The notes: generated from the letters alone by a model not told the origin. A stretch of 64,000 nt of DNA from Amycolatopsis pittospori (GCF_013870525.1 NZ_JACBXD010000010.1:62001-126000), one strand, 5' to 3'; shown: positions 45,815 through 54,047, counted from the first letter of the stretch. Numbers and translations: made by a program.

Positions 45815-47130
45815 GATGTACCTGCCAGTGCTTCTCGATCGGTCTCGGCGGGCTTGGACGGCTTGGCCGCCCGGCTGCGGGTCGGCCGGACGGGGCGGAT
45901 CAACGCCACCCCTTCCACGGCGAGCCCGGCGTCGGCGCAGGCTTCGGCGATGCCGACCAGCTCCCACGCGGTACGCGTCCCCATCCCGAGCACGACGAGT
46001 ACCCCGTCGGCGTCGGTGTCCTCCACGACCGGCCGCCCGGGGGCCACCGTGACCACGGTGAACCACCGGTCGGCCAGCTCGGCGATCTCGGCGGCGGCCG
46101 TCCGCGCGGCGTGATCGCCGTCGGCCACCAGCACCAGCAACCGCCGCTGCTGCAGCTTCGCCACCAGCCGGCGGTAGTGGACGTCCCCGTCGATCTCGTC
46201 GGGGAAGACGTCCACGCGATGGATGTTCCACGGCTTGTCGTCGCCGAGAAGCCTGCCCCGCAGGCTTCGCTGTGCGTCCGGATCCGGCTTGTCGACGACG
46301 TCGACCGTGGCCAGCACGGGTCCGCCGACCGCCGCGCCGATCTCCTCCTCGTCCCGCAGCCGCCGGTCGGTGCGCGCGGCGAACAGGTGACCGAGAAGGC
46401 CGAACACGAAGAACAACGCCGCGCCGCCGAGGGCGAGCTGCGGCAGCGTCGGCGACGCCGCCGAAGTCGGCCGTTCCGCCGCACCCATCACGACCATGCT
46501 GCCGAGACCGCTCGCGGCGTCGGTGGCGTTGAGGGTGGACATCGCCTGCTCGATCGACGAGCGCAGCGCCGCCAGTTCGGTGCGCAGCTGGACGGTCTCG
46601 ACCGTCGTCGTCCCGTCGGAGACCTTCTCGGTCAGCTCGCTGATCCGCTGGTTCGTCTGCGCGACCTGCTGGCGTAGCGTCTCGCGACGCTCGTTCGCCA
46701 GCTGGACCGCGGAATCGCCGGAGCTGGTGAGGATCTGCGTCGAGTACTTCACGAATTCCTGGGCGACCTGATCCGCGACCTGCTGGGCGTGTTCGGCGGA
46801 GTCGTCGGTCGCGGCGATGGTGATCACGTTGCCCTGCGCGACCGAAGTGGAAACCCGGTCGCGCAGGTCGAGACCGGTGCCCCGGCCGAGTACGGCGGCC
46901 GCGCGGTCGAGCACGACCGAACTGGTCGCCACCTCGGCCTGGGTGAGCAGTTCGTCCGCCTCGCGCGGCCCCTGGAGCAGGACGCTGGACGTGGTCCGGT
47001 AACCCGGCGAAAGGATCAACGACGATCCCGCACCCACCAGGGCACCGAGGACGGCGAGGACCAGCAAGGTCCGCCATCGCCCGCGCAGAACCTGTCCGAT
47101 CATGGACAGGCGCACCGTGTCGTCAGTCAA
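45811..47130 (-). CDS. Wzz-type chain-length protein, second copy
   Basis: The 439-residue protein has transmembrane segments at about 18-38 and 228-250 flanking a coiled-coil external region (NERRETLRQQVAQTNQRISE). Its C-terminal cytosolic domain (about 326-420, LLVLVADGDHAARTAAAEIA, DGVLVVLGMGTRTAWELVG) also recalls a kinase fold without Walker A. The start is probably TTG at 47130, with GGGAG upstream; ATG at 47103 is an alternative. It is followed by its partner through a 4-nt overlap. Confidence 0.78.
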   Translation of the reverse strand: MTDDTVRLSMIGQVLRGRWRTLLVLAVLGALVGAGSSLILSPGYRTTSSVLLQGPREADELLTQAEVATSSVVLDRAAAVLGRGTGLDLRDRVSTSVAQGNVITIAATDDSAEHAQQVADQVAQEFVKYSTQILTSSGDSAVQLANERRETLRQQVAQTNQRISELTEKVSDGTTTVETVQLRTELAALRSSIEQAMSTLNATDAASGLGSMVVMGAAERPTSAASPTLPQLALGGAALFFVFGLLGHLFAARTDRRLRDEEEIGAAVGGPVLATVDVVDKPDPDAQRSLRGRLLGDDKPWNIHRVDVFPDEIDGDVHYRRLVAKLQQRRLLVLVADGDHAARTAAAEIAELADRWFTVVTVAPGRPVVEDTDADGVLVVLGMGTRTAWELVGIAEACADAGLAVEGVALIRPVRPTRSRAAKPSKPAETDREALAGTS

Positions 47131-47257
47131 AGCCGGGATCTCCCATCGGTGCGTGTGCGCACCGCCGCGAATGGCGTAACACCAACCCCGTCGGACTGAT
47201 CGCGGTGTTGGTTACAGGATTGCCCGAGTCTTGTTCAAAACGCGACCGGGAAGTCGA

Positions 47258-48454
47258 TCAACGGGACGCGGCCGCATAGGCCGCGAGCAGGGCTTTCTGG
47301 GAGTTCTCCCAAGAGAGCGGACCGGCGACGCGCGCCTGCCCCAGCTCGCCCATCTCGGCCCGCTGTTCCGGCGAGTCGAGCAGATGCGCGATCAGCTTCG
47401 CGAACTCCGGTTCGTCGTTCGCCGGGGCGTACAGCGCGGCCTCCCCGGCCGAAACACGTGCCTCCCTCAGCTCGAAGGAGACGATCGGACGGCTCATCGC
47501 CATGTACTCCATGATCTTGTTCATGGTCGACACGTCGTTGAGCGGATTCAGCGGGTCCGGCGACAGGCAGACGTCGGCCGCGGACAGGTACCGCACGAGA
47601 TCCTCGTCGGAGATCCGGCCGGTGAACTCGACCTGATCGTCCAGCTCGAGTTCCTTGGACAAGGCGACCATGGCGTCGAAAGCATCACCGGAACCGATGA
47701 ACACGGCATGCCAGTCGGTGCGGCCGACCTCGTCACGCAGCGACGCGAGCGCGCGCAGGGCGTAATCGACGCCGTCCTGCGGACCCATCACGCCGAGATA
47801 CGCCAGCAGATGCGGTTTGCCCTTCTTCAACCCGGGCTCGGCCGGGACCTGGTGGAACCGCTCGACCACCGGCGCGCTGCGCACGACGAAGACGTCGTCC
47901 GGCGACTTGCCGCCGCGCTTCACCGCGACTTCCTTGTAACTCTCGTTGGTGGCGATGACGACGTCCGCGGTCTTGTAAGTGCGGCGCTCCAGCGCGCAGA
48001 CCGCGCGGTACAGGAAGTCCTCGCCGCGGTTGAAGCGAGAGAGGTACAACTCGGGGCAGAGGTCGTGCTGGTCGAAGATGAACTTCGCGCCCTGACGCTT
48101 GAGGTACAACGCGACCAGGAACAGCATGTCCGGCGGGTTGCAGGCGTGCACGACGTCGATCTTTCCGCTCTGGCCGACCTTGCGGGCCAGCCGGAGCGTG
48201 TGCCACAGCGCGGATCCGTACTCCTGGACGTAGCCGGCCGGACCGCCGGTGGCGGCCTTCAGCGGGTATCGCAGGATGTGGACGCCGTCGATGGTGACTT
48301 CGGCCTCGGTGTCCCGTTTCGTCCCTTGTGGACAGATGACGTGGACTTCCCAGCCGGCGTCGCGAAGCGTCTGGCATTCCTGCCAGACGCGGCGATCGAA
48401 GGGGACGGAAAGGTTCTCGACGAGGATGAGAGCTTTACCAGGCAAGACCGACAT
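47258..48454 (-). CDS. Glycosyltransferase family 4
   Basis: The 398-residue GT-B protein starts MSVLPGKALILVENLSVPFD and has HACNPPDMLFLVALYLKRQG, FDQHDLCPELYL, LAYLGVMGPQDGVDYALRAL and a donor site ELREARVSAGEAALYAPAND. It is similar to actinobacterial GT4 enzymes that often sit beside nucleotide-sugar dehydrogenase genes. The ATG at 48454 has GAGGG upstream and overlaps the end of the dehydrogenase gene by 20 nt. Confidence 0.88.
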   Translation of the reverse strand: MSVLPGKALILVENLSVPFDRRVWQECQTLRDAGWEVHVICPQGTKRDTEAEVTIDGVHILRYPLKAATGGPAGYVQEYGSALWHTLRLARKVGQSGKIDVVHACNPPDMLFLVALYLKRQGAKFIFDQHDLCPELYLSRFNRGEDFLYRAVCALERRTYKTADVVIATNESYKEVAVKRGGKSPDDVFVVRSAPVVERFHQVPAEPGLKKGKPHLLAYLGVMGPQDGVDYALRALASLRDEVGRTDWHAVFIGSGDAFDAMVALSKELELDDQVEFTGRISDEDLVRYLSAADVCLSPDPLNPLNDVSTMNKIMEYMAMSRPIVSFELREARVSAGEAALYAPANDEPEFAKLIAHLLDSPEQRAEMGELGQARVAGPLSWENSQKALLAAYAAASR

Positions 48455-49751
48455 ATCCCTCTTCAGCCCGGCGCTTTTCGGCATCGGGTACGCGGACGAG
48501 ATCGATGATGGTGTGGCCGCCGCCCGCCGGGAGCGCCGCGAGGACGTCCGGGTCGTTGCAGCCGATGAGGGAGACCTCGGCGTGGTCCAGGACCTCGCCG
48601 ATGGAGCCGGCCAGCAGCTGCCCGAGATGCGGCAACCTGCCCTCGATGTACTCGCGGTTCGCGCCCATCAGCCGCGAAAGGCTGACGTTGGCGTCGTAGA
48701 TGCGGAGGTCGTAACCCTTGCCGAGGAGACGCTCCGCCAGCTCGACGAGCGGGCTCTCGCGGAGGTCGTCGGTGCCGGGTTTGAAGGAGAGGCCGAACAG
48801 CCCGACCTTGCGCTTACCGGTGCGCACGACGAGGTCGAACGCGCGCTGGAGGTGCTCTTCGTTGGAGGGCAGCACATGCGAAAGGATCGGGACGGCGACG
48901 TCCGCGCGATGCGCGGCGTAGACCAGGCCGCGCAGATCCTTGGGGAGGCACGAGCCGCCGAAGGCGAACCCGGGGCGGAGGTAGGCGGGGCTGATGTTGA
49001 GCTTGCGATCGGCGAGGAAGACGTCGATCACCTGGTGCGAGTCGAGCCCCAGCGCACGGCAGATCGCGCCCAGCTCGTTCGCGAAGCCGATCTTGAGCCC
49101 GTGGAAGGAGTTGTCGGCGTACTTCGTCATCTCGGCCACCGGGATCGCGACCCGGAAGACCTCGCCGGGAAGCCCCTCGTAAAGCGCCGCGACGACGTCA
49201 CCACTGGCCGGGTCGAGCTCGCCGATGACGGTCTTGGGCGGGTCGAAGAAGTCCTTGACGCTGCTTCCCTCGCGCAGGAACTCGGGGTTCACCGCGACGC
49301 CGAAGTCGACACCGGCGGTGAGGCCGGACGACTTCTCGAGGATGGGGACGAGCAGGTCCAGACAGGTACCCGGCAGCATCGTGCTGCGGAAGACGACGGT
49401 GTGCCTGCTCGTCTTGTCCTTGAGCGCCTCGCCGATCTGCTCGGCCACGCGCTCCAGGAACGCCGTCGACAGGCTGCCGTTCGGCGCCGACGGGGTACCG
49501 ACGCAGATCAGGGAGACATCGCTGTCCGCGATCGCCTGTCTCACGTCGGTGGTGGCTCTCAGCCTGCCCGCGGCGACCACCTCGGCGGTGAGCTCACCGA
49601 TACGTTCCTCGACCACCGGCGCCTTGCCGCTGGAGATGAGGTCGATCTTCACCGGGTTCACGTCCACCCCGACGACCTCGTGCCCACGCCCCGCCAGGCA
49701 CGCCGCCGACACACAACCGACGTAACCGAGCCCGAAGACACTGATCTTCAT
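48435..49751 (-). CDS. GDP-mannose 6-dehydrogenase-like (AlgD-type) nucleotide sugar dehydrogenase
   Basis: The 438-residue enzyme has MKISVFGLGYVGCVSAACLA, the catalytic motif AFGGSCLPKDLRGLVYAAHR with Cys268, and GLSFKPGTDDLRESPLVELA. The LPKD form and the DDLRESPLVELAE stretch are those of AlgD; UDP-glucose dehydrogenases usually have GGSCFPKD. From memory, Pseudomonas AlgD also has its catalytic Cys at 268 and is about the same length. It would oxidise GDP-mannose to GDP-mannuronate. It is the first gene of the minus-strand operon. Confidence 0.87.
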   Translation of the reverse strand: MKISVFGLGYVGCVSAACLAGRGHEVVGVDVNPVKIDLISSGKAPVVEERIGELTAEVVAAGRLRATTDVRQAIADSDVSLICVGTPSAPNGSLSTAFLERVAEQIGEALKDKTSRHTVVFRSTMLPGTCLDLLVPILEKSSGLTAGVDFGVAVNPEFLREGSSVKDFFDPPKTVIGELDPASGDVVAALYEGLPGEVFRVAIPVAEMTKYADNSFHGLKIGFANELGAICRALGLDSHQVIDVFLADRKLNISPAYLRPGFAFGGSCLPKDLRGLVYAAHRADVAVPILSHVLPSNEEHLQRAFDLVVRTGKRKVGLFGLSFKPGTDDLRESPLVELAERLLGKGYDLRIYDANVSLSRLMGANREYIEGRLPHLGQLLAGSIGEVLDHAEVSLIGCNDPDVLAALPAGGGHTIIDLVRVPDAEKRRAEEGYVGLAW

Positions 49752-49912
49752 GACGATTTCCTCCAGCCGCTTTCCGCTGCCCGTTGGTCGGCCGAAGCCC
49801 GCCGTTCGTTACCGGCGTCCACCGTTCGCCATCTTTTGGCGGAATGCCTGTGCGGCAAGGGAATTACGCATCGCTCGAAGGCCCCGAAACGCTACACGCG
49901 AGGCGTAACAAT

Positions 49913-49958
49913 CTCGTGAGTGATTTGGGTCGTTAGAACGACCCAAATCACTCACGAG
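49913..49958. repeat. Perfect palindrome, family copy 2
   Basis: Perfect 22-nt arms (49913-49934 and 49937-49958) around AG; the core TGATTTGGGTCGTT/AACGACCCAAATCA is shared with copy 3. The right arm contains the stop codon of the minus-strand gene at 49948. It probably also serves as a transcription terminator. Confidence 0.8.
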
Positions 49959-50952
49959 GTCTGCACCGAGGACACGTCGATTCCCGCCCTCCGGCCGGGT
50001 CCCAGCCCTCGCGTACCAGGACCTCCCTGACCTCGGCGGCGACAGCGCACGGTGAGGTCCGGACGTCGTGCCAGCCGTAGACGAGCCGGGCACGGCCTGC
50101 CAGCTCGGCGGCGTTGTCCCGACGGCGATCACGGAACGCGATACTCGCCATCGCATGGGTCGCGCGGCCGTCGAGACGAACGGTCAGCCGAGCTCCTTGA
50201 GAGTCGTAGGTCACGTCTTCCCAAAGCGTCTTGCCATCGACTTCGAACGGTGTCTGGTTGTCCCCGGCCGGCAAGCCGTGCTCCTTCTCGACCTCTTCCT
50301 GATATTCGACCTCGAGTGCCGACATCAGCCCGTTCCGCACCAGGTACAGCCCCCGCAGAATGGCTGCCCGGTAACGAAAAGGTGGCTGGAGTGCGACGCA
50401 GGTGTCCATCGCGGAAACCTCCACCCGGCTCCGGCTGACCAGGTCGACGATCGTGTTCGTGGCCTCCCTCGGGGTCCGCTGGGAGACGGCCAGGTCGACG
50501 ATCGTGTCGGTGGTCCGCGTCCGAGGTGGCCGCGTTTCGACAGCCGTGTAGTCCAGGGCGCGCGAGCGATGCACGAGGACCATCGGTGGTTGCGAGACCG
50601 CCGAACCGGTGTAGGGGACCGTGATTTCGATCGGCCCCTCGATAACCGGGACGAGATTCCATTCTTCCGCCGCGGTGCGATGACTCAGGATCGCGCGGCC
50701 ACCTCCGTAGAGAACCGCCGCGTGGAGTTTCGCGGTCCGGGACAACTCGCCGGTGAACGTGGCGATGACACCGGGAAGCACGATCCGCCATCGGCCGGCG
50801 TCGATATTGGCCCGCACGTCGGACGGAGTGTGCCGGTAGGCGCGAAGTTGGGCCCTGCTGACGATTCCGTGTTGCTCTTGCAGCAGGACCGGCCAGCTGG
50901 GGCGAAGTTCGGCCGGGATCGACTCTTCAGACCATCGGGTGTGAATAGGCAC
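49948..50952 (-). CDS. AbiEi-antitoxin-like N-terminal domain protein with nuclease-like C-terminus
   Basis: The 334-residue protein has an N-terminal winged-helix-like region VLLQEQHGIVSRAQLRAYRH similar to AbiEi-type antitoxin domains and a C-terminal DUF559-like stretch (EYQEEVEKEHGL, FEVDGKTLWEDVTY, AFRDRRRDNAAELAGRARLV). Such proteins are very common in actinobacteria and are usually not paired with a toxin; none is visible here. The GTG at 50952 starts PIHTRWSEE. Two near-identical palindromes bracket it. Confidence 0.7.
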   Translation of the reverse strand: MPIHTRWSEESIPAELRPSWPVLLQEQHGIVSRAQLRAYRHTPSDVRANIDAGRWRIVLPGVIATFTGELSRTAKLHAAVLYGGGRAILSHRTAAEEWNLVPVIEGPIEITVPYTGSAVSQPPMVLVHRSRALDYTAVETRPPRTRTTDTIVDLAVSQRTPREATNTIVDLVSRSRVEVSAMDTCVALQPPFRYRAAILRGLYLVRNGLMSALEVEYQEEVEKEHGLPAGDNQTPFEVDGKTLWEDVTYDSQGARLTVRLDGRATHAMASIAFRDRRRDNAAELAGRARLVYGWHDVRTSPCAVAAEVREVLVREGWDPAGGRESTCPRCRPRE

Positions 50953-51036
50953 CCTTCGACGATCGCCGCCGAAGGAGTGCCGTGGGGAACATGGAGAGAA
51001 TCTGTGGATAAAGGGGACGGTTGTGGATAACTGGGG

Positions 51037-51080
51037 TCGTGAGTGATTTGGGTCGTTAGAACGACCCAAATCACTCACGA
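51037..51080. repeat. Perfect palindrome, family copy 3
   Basis: Perfect 21-nt arms (51037-51057 and 51060-51080) around AG, nearly identical to copy 2. It lies 5 bp after the chitosanase stop, where it can terminate that gene. Confidence 0.8.
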
Positions 51081-51085
51081 GTCCT

Positions 51086-51766
51086 TCAGTTGCTCTGCAC
51101 GAACTTCGCCGCCAGACCCTCCCCCACGGAGGTCGCCTTTCCGTGGTCTTCGATCGGCGACACCTTCGAGTTCTTGAAGCAGATGTAGGTGACGCCCGAG
51201 TCGACGCCGCCGTTCGCCGGGTCCGGGTTGATGCCCAGCGACTTCGCGGTCGCGTAGGACGCTTCGCCGATGATGTCGTTCGGGCCGGTGTCGCCGATGA
51301 CGGTGTAGAGCACCTTGTTGTTGTAGATCACCGCGCACGAGCCGGCGCCCTTGAGGCCGGAGTTCCCGAAGTTCCACGTGCTGCTGACGCTCGGCACGAC
51401 GATGTACGGCGTCTGGTCGGCGATGAGCGCCTTGCCGTCGGAGCGCGGGAACGCGGTGTCGGGGTAGAACCACGGGTCGGTGTTCTCGTTGCATCGCGCG
51501 GTCGGCTGGCCATCGCAGTCGATGTCCATGTCGGCCTTCCAGAACACGGCGCCGTTCGCGTCGCAGACCGAGATGGTGCGGCCGGTTTCGCTGTCGGTCT
51601 TGTATTTGCCGTTCGAGATCTGTTTGCAGCCGTTGGTCTTCGCGAGCAACTGCTGCGCTGTCGGACCCGCCTCGACAGAAGCCGGAGCCGGTGAAGCCGC
51701 CGCCGTCGCCGCGGGGGCCAGTCCTGCGGCCACCACCATCACCGGGAACAGGAGCAATTTCCGCAT
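51086..51766 (-). CDS. Secreted GH75-type chitosanase
   Basis: The 226-residue precursor has a Sec signal (MRKLLLFPVMVVAAGLAPAA). The mature domain contains the family landmarks DMDIDCDG, ALIADQTPYIVVP, CAVIYNNKVLYTVIGDTGPN and IGEAS. Asp159 in GDTGP and Glu168 in GEAS have the 9-residue spacing I recall for the catalytic pair of GH75 fungal-type chitosanases. It would hydrolyse chitosan outside the cell. Cysteines (NGCKQ, SVCDA, DCDG, RCN, SCAV, YICF) may form disulfides. Confidence 0.83.
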   Translation of the reverse strand: MRKLLLFPVMVVAAGLAPAATAAASPAPASVEAGPTAQQLLAKTNGCKQISNGKYKTDSETGRTISVCDANGAVFWKADMDIDCDGQPTARCNENTDPWFYPDTAFPRSDGKALIADQTPYIVVPSVSSTWNFGNSGLKGAGSCAVIYNNKVLYTVIGDTGPNDIIGEASYATAKSLGINPDPANGGVDSGVTYICFKNSKVSPIEDHGKATSVGEGLAAKFVQSN

Positions 51767-51878
51767 ACCGCACCCCTTGGTCAGTAAGACTTCCTTACCT
51801 CAAGGGAGGATGCTGCCGTCAACGATCGGACTCAAGGGCTGACGGGGTGTTGTTTTCCCACCACGCAAAGAAAATCGG

Positions 51879-52535
51879 TCAAAACTGGGCAAGCCTGGCG
51901 ACCCGCGCCATGAACCGTCCCGCTCGGCGGTACAGGCCGTCCCGTTCACCGAGGACACCGTCGAGCCACGCTTGATCGACGTCGTGCCGGACTTCGGTCC
52001 GCGGCTGCAGCCAGCCGTCGCTCGACGCGGCGCCGCCTTCGTTCGTGTAGACCCGCATCGCGCCGGAACGCCGGAGCCGGCTGAGCACCCGCCGGTCGTA
52101 GGCGCCGAACGGCGGCGCGTACGACCGGACCGGTTCCCCGCTCAACTCCGCGAGCAGCTTGGGCGCAACTTCGAGCTCGCGCCGCGCGTGCCTGCCGTCG
52201 AGCCGCCGCCAGTCGCGGTGCTCCCAGCCGTGCGAGCCGATCGACATACCGGCCTCGACGAGACGGCGGAGTCCGGCGGCGTCGAGGAAGCCCCGCTGGC
52301 CGATGCGTCCGGCCAGCGGGAAGAACTCCGCCGTGAGATCGCGCTCGACCAGCCGCGGCAGCGCGATGTCGACGTCGGACGAGTTGCCGTCGTCGAAGGT
52401 GAGCCGGACGTCTTCACGTCCGGTCACCGAGTCCAGCACCCGTTCGAACTGCTCGACGGTCACCCAGCTCTCGTTCTCGCCCGGGTCCAGCGCGCGCACG
52501 GGCCTGCCCACGCCGCCTATCGCCAGGATCACCAT
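51879..52535 (-). CDS. Polysaccharide deacetylase (NodB-like) family protein
   Basis: The ~218-residue protein has a TFDDGNSSDVDIALPRL motif, GSHGWEHRDWRRLDG (metal-binding His-x4-His-like) and YAPPFGAYDRRVLSRLRRSG, as in carbohydrate esterase 4 deacetylases. No signal peptide is evident from the ATG at 52535, which has GAGG upstream; a frame continues upstream but is unlike a signal. It lies beside a chitosanase and near the polysaccharide locus. Possible substrates include chitin-type or exopolymer acetyl groups. Confidence 0.82.
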   Translation of the reverse strand: MVILAIGGVGRPVRALDPGENESWVTVEQFERVLDSVTGREDVRLTFDDGNSSDVDIALPRLVERDLTAEFFPLAGRIGQRGFLDAAGLRRLVEAGMSIGSHGWEHRDWRRLDGRHARRELEVAPKLLAELSGEPVRSYAPPFGAYDRRVLSRLRRSGAMRVYTNEGGAASSDGWLQPRTEVRHDVDQAWLDGVLGERDGLYRRAGRFMARVARLAQF

Positions 52536-52626
52536 CCGCGCCTCATTCGGGACCGAGTGTGTTTCCCGATTAATCGCGTTGGCGAATGGAGTAGTTACAC
52601 GATCCTGCAAGGTGTCCACGAACGGA

Positions 52627-53469
52627 TTACTTGCGAATCTCCAGGGTGCAGCACTTCGGGCCGCCGCCGGCCTTCCTGAGCTCGGAGATGTCGACGAAGA
52701 CGACCTCGTAGCCGCGTTCGGTCAGCCGAGCGGCCAGACCGGTCGCCTCGACCGGCAGGACGACGTTGCGGCCGTCGGAAACCCCGTTCAGCCCGAAGCA
52801 CTCCGCGTCGGCCCGGTTCGCGATTACCGCGTCCGGGAACATCCGCTCCAGCACCTTCCGCGACCCGGCCGAGAACGCCTCCGGGTAGTAGGCGATCTGC
52901 GCGGGCGTGGCGTCGGTGGCTTCGGCGAGCACGAACAGCGCCGTGTCGAGGTGGTAGTAGCTCGGGTCGATCAGCCGGAGCGAGACGACCGGGACGCCGA
53001 GGACCTCCTGCGCCTCGGCGTGCGCGGCCGGGTCGGTCCGGAAGCCGGTGCCGGCGAGCAGGACCTTGCCGGTCCAGGCGAAGTCGCCTTCGGCCTCGTT
53101 GATCTTCTCGGGCATGGTGATGTCGCGGTAGCCGTGCTCGACGAACCAGCGGCGGAAGTGCTCCGCTTCGGCGGTGCGCTGCGGGGCGCGGAACCGGGAG
53201 CCGAGGACGCGGCCGTCGACGACGGTGCCGGAGTTGGCGGCGAAGACCATGTCGGGCAGGCCGGGCTGCGCGTCGATCTCCTCGACGGTGTGGCCGAGGC
53301 GTCGGTAGGTGTCACGGAGTTCGGTCCATTGCGCCATCGCGGTGTCGACGCTGACCGGGACGGAAGGGTCCATCCACGGGTTGATGACGTAATCCACCGC
53401 GAAGAATCGCGGCGGGCACATGAGGTAGCGGCGCGTCGTGGGCACACGGGGCTGCTCTAGTACCGGCAT
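52627..53469 (-). CDS. Dimethylarginine dimethylaminohydrolase (DDAH)-like amidinotransferase-fold enzyme
   Basis: The 280-residue enzyme has PDMVFAANSGTVVDG, a central EGDFAWTG, SYYHLDTALFVL (His-x-Asp) and a C-terminal KCCTLEI cysteine, the guanidino-modifying pentein layout. DDAH converts methylarginines to citrulline; related enzymes act on arginine. It is divergent from an Lrp-type regulator, suggesting control by amino acids. The ATG at 53469 gives the family N-terminus; the frame upstream lies in the promoter region. Confidence 0.85.
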   Translation of the reverse strand: MPVLEQPRVPTTRRYLMCPPRFFAVDYVINPWMDPSVPVSVDTAMAQWTELRDTYRRLGHTVEEIDAQPGLPDMVFAANSGTVVDGRVLGSRFRAPQRTAEAEHFRRWFVEHGYRDITMPEKINEAEGDFAWTGKVLLAGTGFRTDPAAHAEAQEVLGVPVVSLRLIDPSYYHLDTALFVLAEATDATPAQIAYYPEAFSAGSRKVLERMFPDAVIANRADAECFGLNGVSDGRNVVLPVEATGLAARLTERGYEVVFVDISELRKAGGGPKCCTLEIRK

Positions 53470-53543
53470 ACACGAAGGGTAAGGCTCACCTAATTCCGCA
53501 ATCAATCGCTGTTCGCTGCGCATATACCTGCTAAACATTGCGT

Positions 53544-53990
53544 GTGAACACCATCGACCAGCGAATCGTTTCATGTCTGATGGCCAACGCGAGGTCCAGC
53601 TACGCCGACATCGGGAAAGTCGTCGGCTTGTCCGCGCCGGCAGTGAAGCGGCGGGTCGACAGACTGCTCGAAACCGGGGTCCTGCGCGGCTTCACCGCGG
53701 TCGTCGACCCCGAGGCACTGGGCTGGGGAACGGAGGCGTTCGTCGAGGTCACCTGCAACGGCAACATCACCCCGGCCCGCATCCGCGCCCGGCTGGAGCC
53801 GCTGCCGGAGGTCGTCGCGGCCTACACCGTCTCCGGCGCCGCCGACGCGATCGTCCATCTGCGCGCGTCCGACATCCACCACCTGGAGACCGCGCTGGAG
53901 CGGCTGCGTGGACTGGAGATCGTCGACCGCACGGTGTCCACCGTCGTTCTCTCCCGGCTGCTAGAACGTCCGCCAACCCCCGAGGCGTGA
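53544..53990 (+). CDS. Lrp/AsnC family transcriptional regulator
   Basis: The 148-residue regulator has an AsnC helix-turn-helix in SYADIGKVVGLSAPAVKRRV and a RAM (ACT-like) domain with EVVAAYTVSGAADAIVHLRA. It is likely an amino-acid-responsive regulator of the divergent hydrolase gene. The GTG at 53544 fits; TTG at 53538 would add two codons. Its last 26 bp, including the stop, are repeated downstream. Confidence 0.9.
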   Translation: MNTIDQRIVSCLMANARSSYADIGKVVGLSAPAVKRRVDRLLETGVLRGFTAVVDPEALGWGTEAFVEVTCNGNITPARIRARLEPLPEVVAAYTVSGAADAIVHLRASDIHHLETALERLRGLEIVDRTVSTVVLSRLLERPPTPEA

Positions 53991-54034
53991 ACCTTTCCCA
54001 GCCGTTACAACGTCCGCCAACCCCCGAAGCATGA
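53965..54034. repeat. 26-bp direct repeat at the end of the Lrp gene
   Basis: Copies at 53965-53990 and 54009-54034 match at 24 of 26 positions and start 44 bp apart. The first copy encodes the last residues and stop of the regulator; the second lies 13 bp before the crotonase GTG. Confidence 0.75.
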
Positions 54035-54047
54035 CACCCTCGAGGCC

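Noticed and set aside
44018..47077. A single continuous 1019-codon frame over both Wzz-like genes
   Set aside because: Its N-terminal two fifths are an Arg/Gly/Pro-rich out-of-frame reading of the upstream Wzz-like gene; the true gene starts at the GTG at 45814 with a ribosome site and a 4-nt overlap.
49948..50952. Complete toxin-antitoxin module
   Set aside because: Only an AbiEi-like domain protein is present; no AbiEii-type nucleotidyltransferase gene lies beside it.
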